From the NCBI RefSeq assembly GCF_900156315.1, contig NZ_FTNI01000034.1, positions 42,644-106,643 of the forward strand: 64,000 nucleotides of DNA, given 5' to 3'. Source of the DNA: Microbispora rosea. GTDB lineage: Bacteria; Actinomycetota; Actinomycetes; Streptosporangiales; Streptosporangiaceae. The position numbers and the translations under genes are program-made. The notes beneath the pieces were generated by a model, which was given only the letters and a program-made list of their open reading frames with translations, ran no database searches and was not told where the DNA came from. The stretch's first letter is position 1. Each line of letters opens with the position of its first letter. This document shows positions 47,293-56,309 of this stretch, one piece after another.

Positions 47293-47353
47293 GCCGCTTA
47301 CCCATGCCGCTTACCGATGCCACTCATCCACGCCGCTCACCCATGCCGATGCC
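47289..47353. repeat. Five tandem copies of a 13-base repeat over the murJ start
   Basis: Units are CCATGCCGCTTAC twice, then CGATGCCACTCAT, CCACGCCGCTCAC and CCATGCCGATGCC. The first unit contains the murJ start codon (minus-strand ATG at 47292). The rest forms most of the 94-base leader between the MraY-like gene and murJ. Confidence 0.85.
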
Positions 47354-47386
47354 GTACGGCTCCGCGGGCGGCCCTGGTCGTGCAGG

Positions 47387-48340
47387 TCACCCACGCGACC
47401 CCGGCGTTCCTGGGGTGGTCTGCGGAGCGCGGCGGCCGAGCATGTCCAGGCGGTTGAGCACCCGGTTGCCGGCGATGACCTTGGTGAAGCTGACCTTCTC
47501 CGAGGCGGCGGTGAGAGCGGCGACGAAACCGAGGGCGGCGATCCGGCCGGCCCTGCCCAGCCGGGCCGTGGCCGCCAGGCCGAGCAGCGCGCCGAGCGCG
47601 TTCGCCCCGGCGTCGCCCAACATCGCCCGCTCGCCCAGGTCCTCGGGCAGCAGCGCCGCCGCCGCGCCCAGCGGGACGGCGGTCAGCGCGGCGGCCTGAC
47701 GGGAGCGCGGGCCGTACGGGCCGGCGATCGAGGCGGCCAGCAGGGGAGCCCCGGCGAGCAGCCCCACCTTGATCGCGCGACCGGGTCGCAGGTCGAACAG
47801 GTTGGCCAGGTTGGCGCTGCCGGCGATCAGCGCCCCGTCGACGAGCGTGTCGAGGGACCGCGCCAGAACGTTCCCGCTCCGGACGTCACGAGGGGAGAGC
47901 GCCGCCGCGGCGAGCCCGGTCGCGCCGATGCCGAGGATCTTGACCGCTCCGCTGGTCACCTCGCCGCGCGCCAGTGCCGCCAGGTGGCCTTTGAAGCCCT
48001 TCGAGGAGGTCGTGCCGAACAGGTCGTCGTACGCGCCGAGGACGCCGCTGCCCGCTCCGGCGAGCACGGCGGCCGCGCGGGCCCGCGCGGGGAGGCCGGG
48101 GGCGAGAGCGGAGGCGGCGACGGCGCCCGCGGCGAACGCGGGACCCTCCAGCAGCGTGACCGGCTCGCCCCGGTGGTTGACCCGGGTCCAGTACTCGTCT
48201 GCGGTCTTCTCGTCGCCGATCGGCGGACGGCGCCGGAAAGCGGCGAAGGCGGCGCGCGCGGCGACCGCGCCGAGCGCGGCGCCGACGGCGGCTCCGAGCA
48301 CCGCGGCGGCGCGGGTGCCTGCCTGGGGACCTCTGGCCAC
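47387..48340 (-). CDS. MraY/WecA-like phosphoglycosyl transferase of the division cluster
   Basis: The product has 317 residues from a GTG at 48340. It has about nine hydrophobic segments with the catalytic motifs of the MraY/WecA polyprenyl-phosphate sugar transferases: YDDLFG (Asp105-Asp106), NLANLFDLRPGRAIK (about 178-191), and LGDAGANALG (Asp243). The middle motif has DLRPGRA where MraY has DGLDGLA, so it is a diverged branch. The true mraY lies elsewhere in such genomes, so this may act on another lipid-linked sugar. It is located between steB and murJ. Confidence 0.82.
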   Translation of the reverse strand: MARGPQAGTRAAAVLGAAVGAALGAVAARAAFAAFRRRPPIGDEKTADEYWTRVNHRGEPVTLLEGPAFAAGAVAASALAPGLPARARAAAVLAGAGSGVLGAYDDLFGTTSSKGFKGHLAALARGEVTSGAVKILGIGATGLAAAALSPRDVRSGNVLARSLDTLVDGALIAGSANLANLFDLRPGRAIKVGLLAGAPLLAASIAGPYGPRSRQAAALTAVPLGAAAALLPEDLGERAMLGDAGANALGALLGLAATARLGRAGRIAALGFVAALTAASEKVSFTKVIAGNRVLNRLDMLGRRAPQTTPGTPGSRG

Positions 48341-48392
48341 GGCTGTTGCCCTTCTCTACGTGTTCGTCAGGCGTGATGCGCCGACCGGCGGC

Positions 48393-49370
48393 TCAGCCCC
48401 GGCCCGCCGCGGGGGTGGGGGTCTGGCTGGGCGCGGTCACCGCGGGCTCGAACGCCGTCGCACCGCTGCCGACGCCGTACGAGCCCGAACGGCCGGCCAG
48501 TTGCTCCCGCAGAGCGTAGACCACCACGACACGGCCCGCGGCGAAATCGACCGTGTCAACGGTGGAGACCGCCGAGGCCACGCCGCCGGTGTCGTGCAGC
48601 GCCGCGATGACGCCGCCGTTGGCGGAGGCGGTGACGGTGCCCGCCAGGACCGTGCCGAGAGCGCCGCCGTCGAGGCCGGCGGCGACCGAGACCAGCGCGT
48701 TCGTCTGCCGGTCGGCGTCCTCCCCCTCGTACGGCTGGGTGGGCGCGAGCACGATGGCCAGCGTGGCCCGCCGCCCGGGGTCGCCGTTGAGGGTGAGGAA
48801 GTCGCCCGCCTGGAACGCCTCCAGCACGCCGGTGGCGGCGGGATTGGCCCGGCCCGCCTGCGTGCGGTCGTTGGTCACGATCGCGCCCGCGAGCATCGCG
48901 GCGGCCTTGTCGTACGGTGTGGCCCCGTCGGGGAACGTGGTGCCGGCCTGGGCGAGGTTGGTCGCCAGCCCGTCGAGCACGCTCGCCTGCTCGGCGTCGA
49001 CGAACTTGTCGGTCAGGCTGATCCTGCCGCTGTAGACGGCGCCCGCGCTCGTGACGAGCTTCTCGATCGGGTCGCGCAGGGCGGCCGACGCGCCCGGAGC
49101 CTCGACGAGCACGACGCGCTCCCCCGCGAGCTGGCCGCGCACGAGGTCCGGCAGGTGGGTCGTGACCAGCGAGTCGCCGCCCTCCTCACGCGTCTGCAGC
49201 TGCGATATCTGCGTCAGGTACTTCTCGTTGGCCTGCCGCAGCGACGCGGTCATCTCCTCGGCCGACTTGAAGAACGTGGGCTCGAGCACGGTGCTGCCCA
49301 GCACGATGCCGACCGTGAGCGCGAGGAAGATCGCCACGATCGAGACGAGGTGATAACGGAAATCGATCAC
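48393..49370 (-). CDS. steB: SteB/MctB-family membrane protein (septation partner of SteA; 'copper transporter' family)
   Basis: The product has 325 residues from the GTG at 49370, which overlaps the steA stop by four bases (GTGA). One N-terminal membrane helix (RYHLVSIVAIFLALTVGIVLGS) is followed by a coiled-coil segment (AEEMTASLRQANEKYLTQIS) and an extracytoplasmic domain. In corynebacteria SteB works with SteA in daughter-cell separation; in mycobacteria the homologue MctB is linked to copper tolerance. The C-terminus is Pro/Thr-rich. Coupling to steA supports the SteB reading. Confidence 0.88.
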   Translation of the reverse strand: MIDFRYHLVSIVAIFLALTVGIVLGSTVLEPTFFKSAEEMTASLRQANEKYLTQISQLQTREEGGDSLVTTHLPDLVRGQLAGERVVLVEAPGASAALRDPIEKLVTSAGAVYSGRISLTDKFVDAEQASVLDGLATNLAQAGTTFPDGATPYDKAAAMLAGAIVTNDRTQAGRANPAATGVLEAFQAGDFLTLNGDPGRRATLAIVLAPTQPYEGEDADRQTNALVSVAAGLDGGALGTVLAGTVTASANGGVIAALHDTGGVASAVSTVDTVDFAAGRVVVVYALREQLAGRSGSYGVGSGATAFEPAVTAPSQTPTPAAGRG

Positions 49371-50566
49371 GAGAAGAGTCCGACCAGCCAGAAGATGAAG
49401 CCGTTCCAGGCCACGCGCAGGCCGTTCAGCCACACCTGGCCGATCGGCGATACCGAGAGCACCACACCGATCGTGACCAGCGTGGTGGCCACGAGCAGCA
49501 AAAGGGAGGACGTGGAGATCCGGCTCCGGTAGAGCCTGCTCACGCCCTTGGCGTCCACGAGCTTGCTGCCCACCCGCAGCCGGGTGAGGAAGGTGCTCGC
49601 CGCGCCCGACCTGCCCTTGTCCAGGAACTCGTCGAGCGTCCAGTGGGTGCCGACCGCGACGATCAGCGTGGCGCCCTTGTCGTCGGACAGGAGCATCGCG
49701 ATGTCCTCGCTCGTCCCGGTCGCGGGGAACACGACCGCCTCCTGGCCCAGCTTGCGCACCCGCTCGAGCCCCGGCGCCCGCCCGTCGCGGTAGGCGTGGA
49801 CGACGAGTTCGGCGCCGCAGCACAGCGCCTTCTCCGAGACGGAGTCGAAGTCGCCCACGATGATGTCGGGCACGTACCCGGCGTCGAGGAGCGCGTCCGC
49901 CCCGCCGTCCACACCGATCAGCACCGGACGGTACTCGCGGATGTACGGCCGGAGCGTGGCGATGTCCTCCTTGTAGTGGTAACCCCGCACCACGATGAGG
50001 GCGTGGCGGTTCTCCAGGGAGGTGCGGATATCGGGCACGCCGACCCCGTCGATCAGGAGGTCGCGCTCGCGCCGGACGTACTCCATCGTGTTGGCGGCGA
50101 AGGCCTCGATCTGGACGGCGAGGCCCGCGCGAGCCTCGGTCATGGCCGCCTCGACGCTCTCGGCGGTCTGCGGCTGCCCCTTTCCGACCAGTTCCTCGCC
50201 GAGGTAGACCATGCCGTCGTGGACGCGGATCACGTCGCCGTCGGCGATGCGCTCGAACAGTTCCGGCGACGCGTTGTCGATGAGGGGGATGCCCGCGTCG
50301 ATCAGGATCTGCGGCCCGAGGTTGGGGTAACGCCCGCTGATGCTCGCGGCGACGTTGACCACGGCCGCCACACCGCACGCGACGAGAGCCTCCCCGCTGA
50401 CCCGGTCGATGTCGACGTGATCGATAATCGCGATTTCTCCGGGCTTGAGGCGCTTGGTCAGCCTCTTCGTCCGTCTGTCGATTCTCGCCACTGCCGTCAC
50501 CCCGGGAAGGCCGTCAGCCTTCCTGCGGCGGAGGCCCGGAACGTTCAAGCTCGGGACCTTCATCAT
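49367..50566 (-). CDS. steA: SteA-like septation protein (thiamine pyrophosphokinase-like fold)
   Basis: The product has 399 residues from one of two adjacent ATGs at 50566/50563 (AGGA upstream). The N-terminal part has RLKPGEIAIIDHVDIDRVSGEAL. The central region resembles thiamine pyrophosphokinase (VLIGVDGGADALLDAGYVPDIIVGDFDS). A single C-terminal membrane helix (LLLLVATTLVTIGVVLSV) ends with a hydrophobic tail. SteA is linked to cytokinetic ring function in corynebacteria. It is the first gene of the steA-steB pair. Confidence 0.9.
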   Translation of the reverse strand: MMKVPSLNVPGLRRRKADGLPGVTAVARIDRRTKRLTKRLKPGEIAIIDHVDIDRVSGEALVACGVAAVVNVAASISGRYPNLGPQILIDAGIPLIDNASPELFERIADGDVIRVHDGMVYLGEELVGKGQPQTAESVEAAMTEARAGLAVQIEAFAANTMEYVRRERDLLIDGVGVPDIRTSLENRHALIVVRGYHYKEDIATLRPYIREYRPVLIGVDGGADALLDAGYVPDIIVGDFDSVSEKALCCGAELVVHAYRDGRAPGLERVRKLGQEAVVFPATGTSEDIAMLLSDDKGATLIVAVGTHWTLDEFLDKGRSGAASTFLTRLRVGSKLVDAKGVSRLYRSRISTSSLLLLVATTLVTIGVVLSVSPIGQVWLNGLRVAWNGFIFWLVGLFS

Positions 50567-51044
50567 GACCATCCTGCCAGAGGCGGCGACCGCCACGCTT
50601 CCACACCCCACGGCTCGTCTGAATTGTCACTGCAAGTCAGGGATGTTGCCGAGGTGCGCCGACCGAGGGCAGCCGAGTCAACGCACACCTTCCGCGACGC
50701 CGTCGCCCCCTGTTCCTCCGCCCCCTCGTTCCGGGGCTTGACTGCTTCCCGCCGCGCCCTGCTCCAAACGTCACCCCCGCGCGCGCCCCGCCGAGTGTAC
50801 GCGCTGGGCGGGCCGGCGGTGGGAGAGACGGCAGGTCCGCCCACGGCGGGGCCCCCAGCCGGCACTGGACGGCCCGCGGCCCGGCAGATCCGCGGCCCCA
50901 GCCCGGCGGATTCAAAGCCTCAGCACGGCACAGAGCACCGCGGCCCTCGGCCCGCGGCCGGCGGACCCGAAGCCTCAGCCCGGCGGATTCAAAGCCTCAG
51001 CACGGCACAGAGCACCGCGGCCCTCGGCCGGCGGACCCGGAGCC
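50567..51044. other. Intergenic region between recN and steA, 478 bp
   Basis: I see no gene. The half nearer recN is a direct tandem repeat (50902-51048). The other half is GC-rich without clear signals; the steA promoter must lie near 50600 on the minus strand but I cannot identify it. Confidence 0.5.
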
Positions 51045-51048
51045 TCAG
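50902..51048. repeat. Tandem repeat of 77 and 70 bases covering the recN stop codon
   Basis: 50902-50978 (77 bases) and 50979-51048 (70 bases) are nearly identical: the second lacks one 7-base block and differs by one base. Each contains two inner units ending in AAGCCTCAG or GAGCCTCAG, so there are four sub-units in all. The last sub-unit contains the recN stop codon. Confidence 0.95.
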
Positions 51049-52814
51049 CCTGCGGCGCGGCGGCCCGAGCGCCTGGCCGTCCCCGAGGACGCCTTCTCCC
51101 AGGCGGCCTTGTCGGCGGCGGCGATGGACAGCAACTCGGCGGCGTGCGCCCGGCCGAGCTCCGAGTCCTCCAGCCCGGCGAGCATCCGCGACAGCTCCCG
51201 CTCGCGGCCCTCCCGGTCGAGGGTCACGACGCCGCTGCGGACGACCCTGCCGTCGCTCGCCTTCTCGACCACGAGATGCTGGTCGGCGAAGGCCGCCACC
51301 TGCGGCAGATGGGTCACCACGATGACCTGCGCCGTCCTGGCGAGCTTGGCCAGCCGCCTGCCGATCTCCACGGCCGCCTTGCCGCCCACGCCCGCGTCGA
51401 CCTCGTCGAACACGAACGTCGGAACGGGGTCGGCACCGGCGAAGACCACCTCGATGGCGAGCATCACCCGGCTCAGCTCGCCGCCGGAGGCGCCCTTGGT
51501 CAGCGGCAGTGGTGGCGCACCGGGATGGGATGCCAGCCGCAGCTCGACCTCGTCCACACCGTGCGGGCCGAAGCCGTCGGTGGCGGTGATCGCCACGCTC
51601 ACCCGGGCGTGCGGCATGGCGAGCGCGGTCAGCTCCTCGGTCACCGCCTGGCCGAACCGGTCGGCGGCGACGGTGCGGATGGCGGTCAGCTCACCGGCCA
51701 GCTCGCCCAGCCGCTCGGTGAGCTCGCCGTGCTCCCGCGTCAGCTCCTCGATGCGCTCGTCGTCGCCTTCGAGCTCCGTCAGCCGCTCGGCGGCCCGCTG
51801 CGCCCATGCGATCACGGCCCTGACGTCCTCGCCGTACTTGCGCATGAGCCCGTTCAGCGCCGCCCTGCGCTCCTGCACCGCGGCCAGCCGCGCCGGATCG
51901 GCCTCGACCGACTCGGCGTACGCGGCCAGCTCGGTCGCCACGTCGGAGACCAGATAACCGGCCTCGGCCAGGCGATCGGCGAGCCCGGCGAGCGCGGGAT
52001 CGAAGTCGCGTACGGACTCCACGGCCGTCTTCGCGTGACCGAGCAGCGACACGGCGTCCTGCACGTCCTGCGCGCTCGACATCGGATCCCCGAGCAGCGC
52101 CGCATGCGCGGTCGTGGCGGCGGTGCGCAACGCGTCGGCGTGGGAGAGCCGCTCGGCCTCCTCCTTCAGCTCGGCGTCCTCGCCTGGCCTGGGCTCGACC
52201 TTCTCGATCTCCTCGAGGCCGAACCGCAGCACGTCGGCCTCCTGCGCCCGCTCCCTGGCCTTGACGGTCAGCTCATGGAGCAGCTCCCCCACCTGCTTGT
52301 GCCGCTTGTATGCCTGCTCGTAGGCCCGAAGGGGCTTGACCAGCTCGTCGCCGGCGTATCGGTCGAGCGCCGCGCGCTGCCTGCCGGGCTGCAGCAGCCG
52401 CTGCTGGTCCATCTGCCCGTGCACGGCCACGAGGTCGTCGGCGATGTACGTCAACGTGCCCACCGGCACGGCACGGCCGCCCAGCCAGGCGCGGGAGCGG
52501 CCCTCCGCGGAGACCGACCGGGAGATGATGAGCTGCCCGTCTTCGACCTCGCCGCCGACGTCGGCGACCTGCTGGGCTACGCGACCGCCGGGCTCGATCA
52601 CGAGCGTGCCCTCGATCAGCGCCTTGTCGGCGCCCGGCCTGACCCTGGCCGGGTCGGCCCGCCCTCCGAACAGCAGGCCGAGACCGGTGACGACCATCGT
52701 CTTGCCGGCCCCGGTCTCACCCGTGACGACGGTGAATCCCGGTGACAGCTCCAGTACGGCCTCGTCGATCACGCCGAGCCCCTGGATGCGGACCTCCTCG
52801 ACCCGTGGCCGCAC
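51045..52814 (-). CDS. recN: DNA repair protein RecN
   Basis: SMC-like ATPase for double-strand break repair. It has 589 residues. Walker A is GETGAGKT near residue 35. A long coiled coil runs from about 160 to 360 with a central turn. The ABC signature is TKGASGGELSRVMLA, Walker B is FVFDEVDAGVGG, and the C-terminal switch is VVTHLPQVAAFAD. The last ~20 residues are basic (RRSGRRAAG). It is in the conserved order tlyA-nadK-recN-steA. Confidence 0.96.
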   Translation of the reverse strand: MRPRVEEVRIQGLGVIDEAVLELSPGFTVVTGETGAGKTMVVTGLGLLFGGRADPARVRPGADKALIEGTLVIEPGGRVAQQVADVGGEVEDGQLIISRSVSAEGRSRAWLGGRAVPVGTLTYIADDLVAVHGQMDQQRLLQPGRQRAALDRYAGDELVKPLRAYEQAYKRHKQVGELLHELTVKARERAQEADVLRFGLEEIEKVEPRPGEDAELKEEAERLSHADALRTAATTAHAALLGDPMSSAQDVQDAVSLLGHAKTAVESVRDFDPALAGLADRLAEAGYLVSDVATELAAYAESVEADPARLAAVQERRAALNGLMRKYGEDVRAVIAWAQRAAERLTELEGDDERIEELTREHGELTERLGELAGELTAIRTVAADRFGQAVTEELTALAMPHARVSVAITATDGFGPHGVDEVELRLASHPGAPPLPLTKGASGGELSRVMLAIEVVFAGADPVPTFVFDEVDAGVGGKAAVEIGRRLAKLARTAQVIVVTHLPQVAAFADQHLVVEKASDGRVVRSGVVTLDREGRERELSRMLAGLEDSELGRAHAAELLSIAAADKAAWEKASSGTARRSGRRAAG

Positions 52815-52996
52815 TGGTCCCTCCCGTTTTCGCCGACCGAACTCGCCAGAGATCCTACGCGTAACTCGTCAAGATTTTCGAGGACAGCGTGTCCGGGCCG
52901 CGACCCGAACGAGAATCTGTGGACGCGAAAGCCCAGCTCATCCGGCATATCACCACCAACCGCCACAACCCGCTGTGGATCGCGGCGTCTCCAGGG

Positions 52997-53944
52997 TCAG
53001 CCGGAGCGGACGCGGCCCCGCCAGCCCTGCACCGGCAGGCCGAACTTCGCGACCAGGCGGTCGGTGAAGGGCGCCCCGGTGGTCTCCACACCGAGCAGGC
53101 GGGCCAGCCCTACGGGCGCCTCGCCCCTGCGGACCTCCACCCGGGCGCCGGGCGGGATGTCGAAGCGGCGGCGGCCGTCGCACCACAGCACACCGGCGCT
53201 GGTGTCAGGGAGGATCTCCAGCGCGAGCGTGGACTTCGGCGACACCACCATCGGCCGGGCGAACAGGGCGTGAGCGCTGTTGGGCACCAGGAGCAGCGCC
53301 TCCACCTCGGGCCAGACGACGGGCCCTCCGGCCGAGAAGGCGTACGCGGTCGATCCGGTGGGGGTCGCGCAGATCACGCCGTCGCACCCCCAGCGCGACA
53401 GCGGGCGGCCGTCGATCTCCGCGACGACCTCCAGCATGCGGTCCTTCTTCTCGACCGACGCCTCATTGAGCGCCCAGGTCCGCGCGAGAACCGACCCGTT
53501 CAGGCGCACGACGACCTCGATCGTCATGCGCTCCTCGACCTCGTAGCGGCCCTCGGCCACCAGGTCCACCACGGACGCCAGGTCCTCCACCTCGGCCTCG
53601 GCGAGGAAGCCCACGTGCCCCAGGTTCACGCCGAGCAGCGGCACCGCTGCCGGGCGGGCCAGTTCGGCGGCGCGCAGCAGCGTGCCGTCACCCCCGAGGA
53701 CGATGATCAGCTCGGCTCCCTCCAGCGCCGCAGCGTTCTCCGGGACCACCTCGACATGGGCGCAACCCAGCTCCTCGGCTTCCTCGTCGAGCACCCGGAC
53801 GTTGATGCCCGCCTCGATCAGCCGTTCCATGACCAGGCGGGCGCTGCGCACGGCCGCCTCCCGGCCCGTGTGCGCCGTCACCAGGACGGTCCTCTTGGCA
53901 TCCGCCCGGTCGCCCGCCGTGCCGCCCGTGCTCATCGTGCTCAT
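52997..53944 (-). CDS. nadK: NAD kinase
   Basis: Makes NADP from NAD. It has 315 residues from the ATG at 53944 (GGAG upstream); an ATG three codons later is possible. The catalytic GGDGT motif is at 84-88 and the second family motif reads NEASVEKKDRM, followed by GVICATPTGSTAYAFSAGGP. It starts 25 bases after tlyA and precedes recN by 182 bases. The NADPH link to zwf in the window is metabolic, not regulatory. Confidence 0.96.
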   Translation of the reverse strand: MSTMSTGGTAGDRADAKRTVLVTAHTGREAAVRSARLVMERLIEAGINVRVLDEEAEELGCAHVEVVPENAAALEGAELIIVLGGDGTLLRAAELARPAAVPLLGVNLGHVGFLAEAEVEDLASVVDLVAEGRYEVEERMTIEVVVRLNGSVLARTWALNEASVEKKDRMLEVVAEIDGRPLSRWGCDGVICATPTGSTAYAFSAGGPVVWPEVEALLLVPNSAHALFARPMVVSPKSTLALEILPDTSAGVLWCDGRRRFDIPPGARVEVRRGEAPVGLARLLGVETTGAPFTDRLVAKFGLPVQGWRGRVRSG

Positions 53945-53969
53945 CGTCTCCACGCCTCGCCGCCCGCGC

Positions 53970-54779
53970 TCACCGGGGCCCCTCCGCCACCGCCGTGTCG
54001 ACGGCCGCGTCCACATCGGCAACGGGATCGTGTCCCGGTCCCTTCCCGAGCCACAGAACGTATTCCACGTTCCCCGACGGCCCCGGCAGCGGGCTCGCCG
54101 TCACGCCCTTCACCGTCAGGCCGAGCGAGCTCGCCGCCGCCGCGACGTCCCGCACCGCCTGTGCCCGCAGAGCCGGGTCGCGTACGACGCCTCCCGAGCC
54201 CACACGCTCCTTGCCGACCTCGAACTGCGGTTTGACCAGCATGGCGAACTCCGCCACCTCCGCCGCACAGCGCACCAGGGCCGGGAGGACGAGCCGGAGG
54301 GAGATGAAGGACAGGTCCCCGACGATCAGCGTCGGCGGCTCACCCACCATCTCCGGCGTCAGGTCGCGGACGTTCACCCGCTCCATCACCGTGACCCGCT
54401 CGTCCGTACGCAGCGACCAGGCGAGCTGGCCGTATCCCACGTCGACCGCGAGCACGTGGGCGGCGCCGTGCCTGAGCAGCACGTCGGTGAAGCCGCCGGT
54501 CGAGGCGCCCGCGTCGAGGCACCGGCGCCCCACGACGCGGAGCCCTTCGAACGCGTCCAGTGCGCCGAGCAGCTTGTGGGCGCCTCTGGACACGTAATCG
54601 GGGCCCTCGGCCGTCTCGGCGACCACGATGGGGGCCGCGGTGTCCACCTGGGTGGCCGCCTTGCCCGCCACCCGGCCTCCGACGCTGACCCGGCCCGCCT
54701 CGATGAGCTGGGCCGCCTGCTCCCTGGACCGGGCGAGCCCGCGGCGCACGAGCTCGCTGTCCAGCCGGACGCGCTTCAC
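53970..54779 (-). CDS. tlyA: TlyA-family 23S/16S rRNA 2'-O-methyltransferase
   Basis: Methylates ribose in 16S and 23S rRNA; in mycobacteria its loss gives capreomycin resistance. It has 269 residues from the GTG at 54779. The N-terminal S4 RNA-binding domain (RLDSELVRRGLARSREQAAQLI) is followed by a FtsJ-like methyltransferase domain with the SAM loop DAGASTGGFTDVLL and the catalytic Lys region YVSRGAHKLLGAL. The frame is open upstream through a degenerate repeat, which is not part of the protein. It is first in tlyA-nadK-recN. Confidence 0.95.
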   Translation of the reverse strand: MKRVRLDSELVRRGLARSREQAAQLIEAGRVSVGGRVAGKAATQVDTAAPIVVAETAEGPDYVSRGAHKLLGALDAFEGLRVVGRRCLDAGASTGGFTDVLLRHGAAHVLAVDVGYGQLAWSLRTDERVTVMERVNVRDLTPEMVGEPPTLIVGDLSFISLRLVLPALVRCAAEVAEFAMLVKPQFEVGKERVGSGGVVRDPALRAQAVRDVAAAASSLGLTVKGVTASPLPGPSGNVEYVLWLGKGPGHDPVADVDAAVDTAVAEGPR

Positions 54780-54804
54780 CGGGCCCGCCCCGCCGCGGCG
54801 TCCC

Positions 54805-54924
54805 CAGCCGTATGGACCCGCGCCCGCGCCGGGCCCGCGCCATCGCCAGCCGTACGAACCCGCGCCCAAGCCCGGCCTGTGCCCTCAGCCGTGCGGACCC
54901 GCGTCCACGCCCGGCCCGCGGCGC
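54805..54924. repeat. Three imperfect copies of a ~40-base repeat upstream of tlyA
   Basis: Units start with CAGCCGTAYGRACCCGCG at 54805 (42 bases), 54847 (39) and 54886 (39). They fill most of the 166-base spacer between the small protein gene and tlyA. Confidence 0.75.
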
Positions 54925-54945
54925 CCGTGGGCGCTGCCATGGCGC

Positions 54946-55167
54946 TCACTGATCGCCGTCCCGGCCGCCGTGTGCCTCGGGCTGCCGCTCGCCGGCATCC
55001 TCCACGGACGCAAGCACCGCCTCGAGGCCGGCGAGGACCTGTTCGAAGACGCCCACGTGCTCGGACACCGGCGCGTGAGCCAGCCGTCCGAGTGGCGACA
55101 ACGCGGCCTGCACGCCGTCGGCGCCCGAGGCGTAATGTTCCCCGGCCGCGATCCCGCTGTCCGTCAT
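54946..55167 (-). CDS. Small conserved actinobacterial protein upstream of tlyA
   Basis: The product has 73 residues. The central segment (SPLGRLAHAPVSEHVGVFEQVLAGLEAVLASVE) matches a short protein that I know as conserved between a HAD hydrolase and tlyA in actinomycetes: an amphipathic helix pair after a P-V-x-E-H-V motif. It has no signal peptide, no membrane segment and no known function. The Glu/Asp/Gly-rich C-terminal tail is variable. Its position in the cluster supports it being a real gene. Confidence 0.72.
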   Translation of the reverse strand: MTDSGIAAGEHYASGADGVQAALSPLGRLAHAPVSEHVGVFEQVLAGLEAVLASVEDAGERQPEAHGGRDGDQ

Positions 55168-55682
55168 GGTCCCTTCCTGCTCCGATCAGCTGCCCCGTCA
55201 CGCTTCACAGTCGCGCTTCCCCGTGCGCGGCCCCACGCTCGCGCCCGGGCTTCGGCCCGGCTTCCGCCGGCCCGGGCCCCGGACGTCGCACGGACGGCGC
55301 ACGCGGCCATGCCGCGCGGCCCACCCGTACGAGCCCCTGCGGCGCTGGTCGCCTCGACGCTATCGGACCCCACCGACGGTCGTGCGCCGTCCGCCCGTTC
55401 CGCAGGGCCGCGAACGTTCCGCCGCATGATCTCGCCTCACGTGCCCGGAGGAGGGCCCTGCTCAGCTCGCCGTCCCTTTGGTCGCGAAATCTACGGCTCG
55501 CGGACCGCCGAACTCGTGCTGTTGCCGTCCCATGACCCGAAGCGGATTTCGCGCAGGCCGTCCGTGGAAAGCTACTGTCGGTAGGTACAGGGGAATCACA
55601 TCGTCGACCGATGATCCGTGCGCGGTTCACAAGGAGACCCGGTCCGCGAGAAGACACGGTCCGCGAGGAGAAAGGCAGGCGC
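55168..55682. other. Divergent intergenic region, 515 bp
   Basis: This lies between the 73-residue gene (minus) and the SCP2 gene (plus). I see no coding pattern. It is very GC-rich up to about 55440, then milder. 55630-55670 carries CGGTCCGCGAG twice, close to the SCP2 ribosome site. Promoters for both genes must lie here but are not clear. Confidence 0.45.
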
Positions 55683-56030
55683 ATGGCGACCGTCGAGGAA
55701 TGCCGGGCGGCGCTGGACAAACTCGTCGAGCAGTTCGACGAGGTGAGCGAGGAGGACCGTGCCAAGCACGTGGTCGAACGCCGGCTGGCCTGCCGGATCT
55801 CCGACCTCGGCGTGACCTTCTACGGCCGCATCCACCGCGGTGGGCTCGACCAATTCGACGAGGTGCCCCCGGATGACGGCCGGCCCGCCGAGGTCAAGCT
55901 GACGCTCAAGAGCGAGGACCTGGTCTCGATGGTCAACGGCGAACTCGACATGGGCCGCGCGCTGCTAGGCGGCCGGGTCAAGATCGACGCGAGCCTCGGC
56001 GACCTGCTACGCCTGCGCAAACTCCTCTGA
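55683..56030 (+). CDS. SCP2 sterol-binding domain protein
   Basis: The product has 115 residues from the ATG at 55683 (GAGGAGAAAGG upstream; the frame is open earlier without a start signal). The single SCP2 domain has the typical LVSMVNGELDMGRALLGGRVKIDASLGDLLRLRKLL end, where a hydrophobic tunnel binds lipids or acyl groups. It has no signal or membrane segment. Similar small SCP2 proteins lie in this cluster in other actinomycetes. The ligand is unknown. Confidence 0.88.
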   Translation: MATVEECRAALDKLVEQFDEVSEEDRAKHVVERRLACRISDLGVTFYGRIHRGGLDQFDEVPPDDGRPAEVKLTLKSEDLVSMVNGELDMGRALLGGRVKIDASLGDLLRLRKLL

Positions 56031-56309
56031 CCGCTCTCATCTGACCACTCCCACCGGAACCCGGCGACGCGCCACCGCACCGGGCCCTCTACCTCAGGCC
56101 ACGCCAGCCTCGCCGAGCCCTCGCCGCACGCCGTGCCGGGTCCGGAGTCGCATGCGACGCCGGCCCTTCGGCGACATGCCACGCCGGGCCGCCGCCGCAC
56201 GCCATGCGGGGGTACGGACCTCGAAACGCGTTACCAGATCGTGGCGGCCACCCCGGCGTCACGCCGTGGTCCGGCGCGTGAGCCCGAGGGCGGCCACCCG
56301 TGCCGATCA

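Noticed and set aside
52815..52996. LexA/SOS box before recN
   Set aside because: CGAACGAGAATC lacks the GTTC half; no other candidate in the gap.
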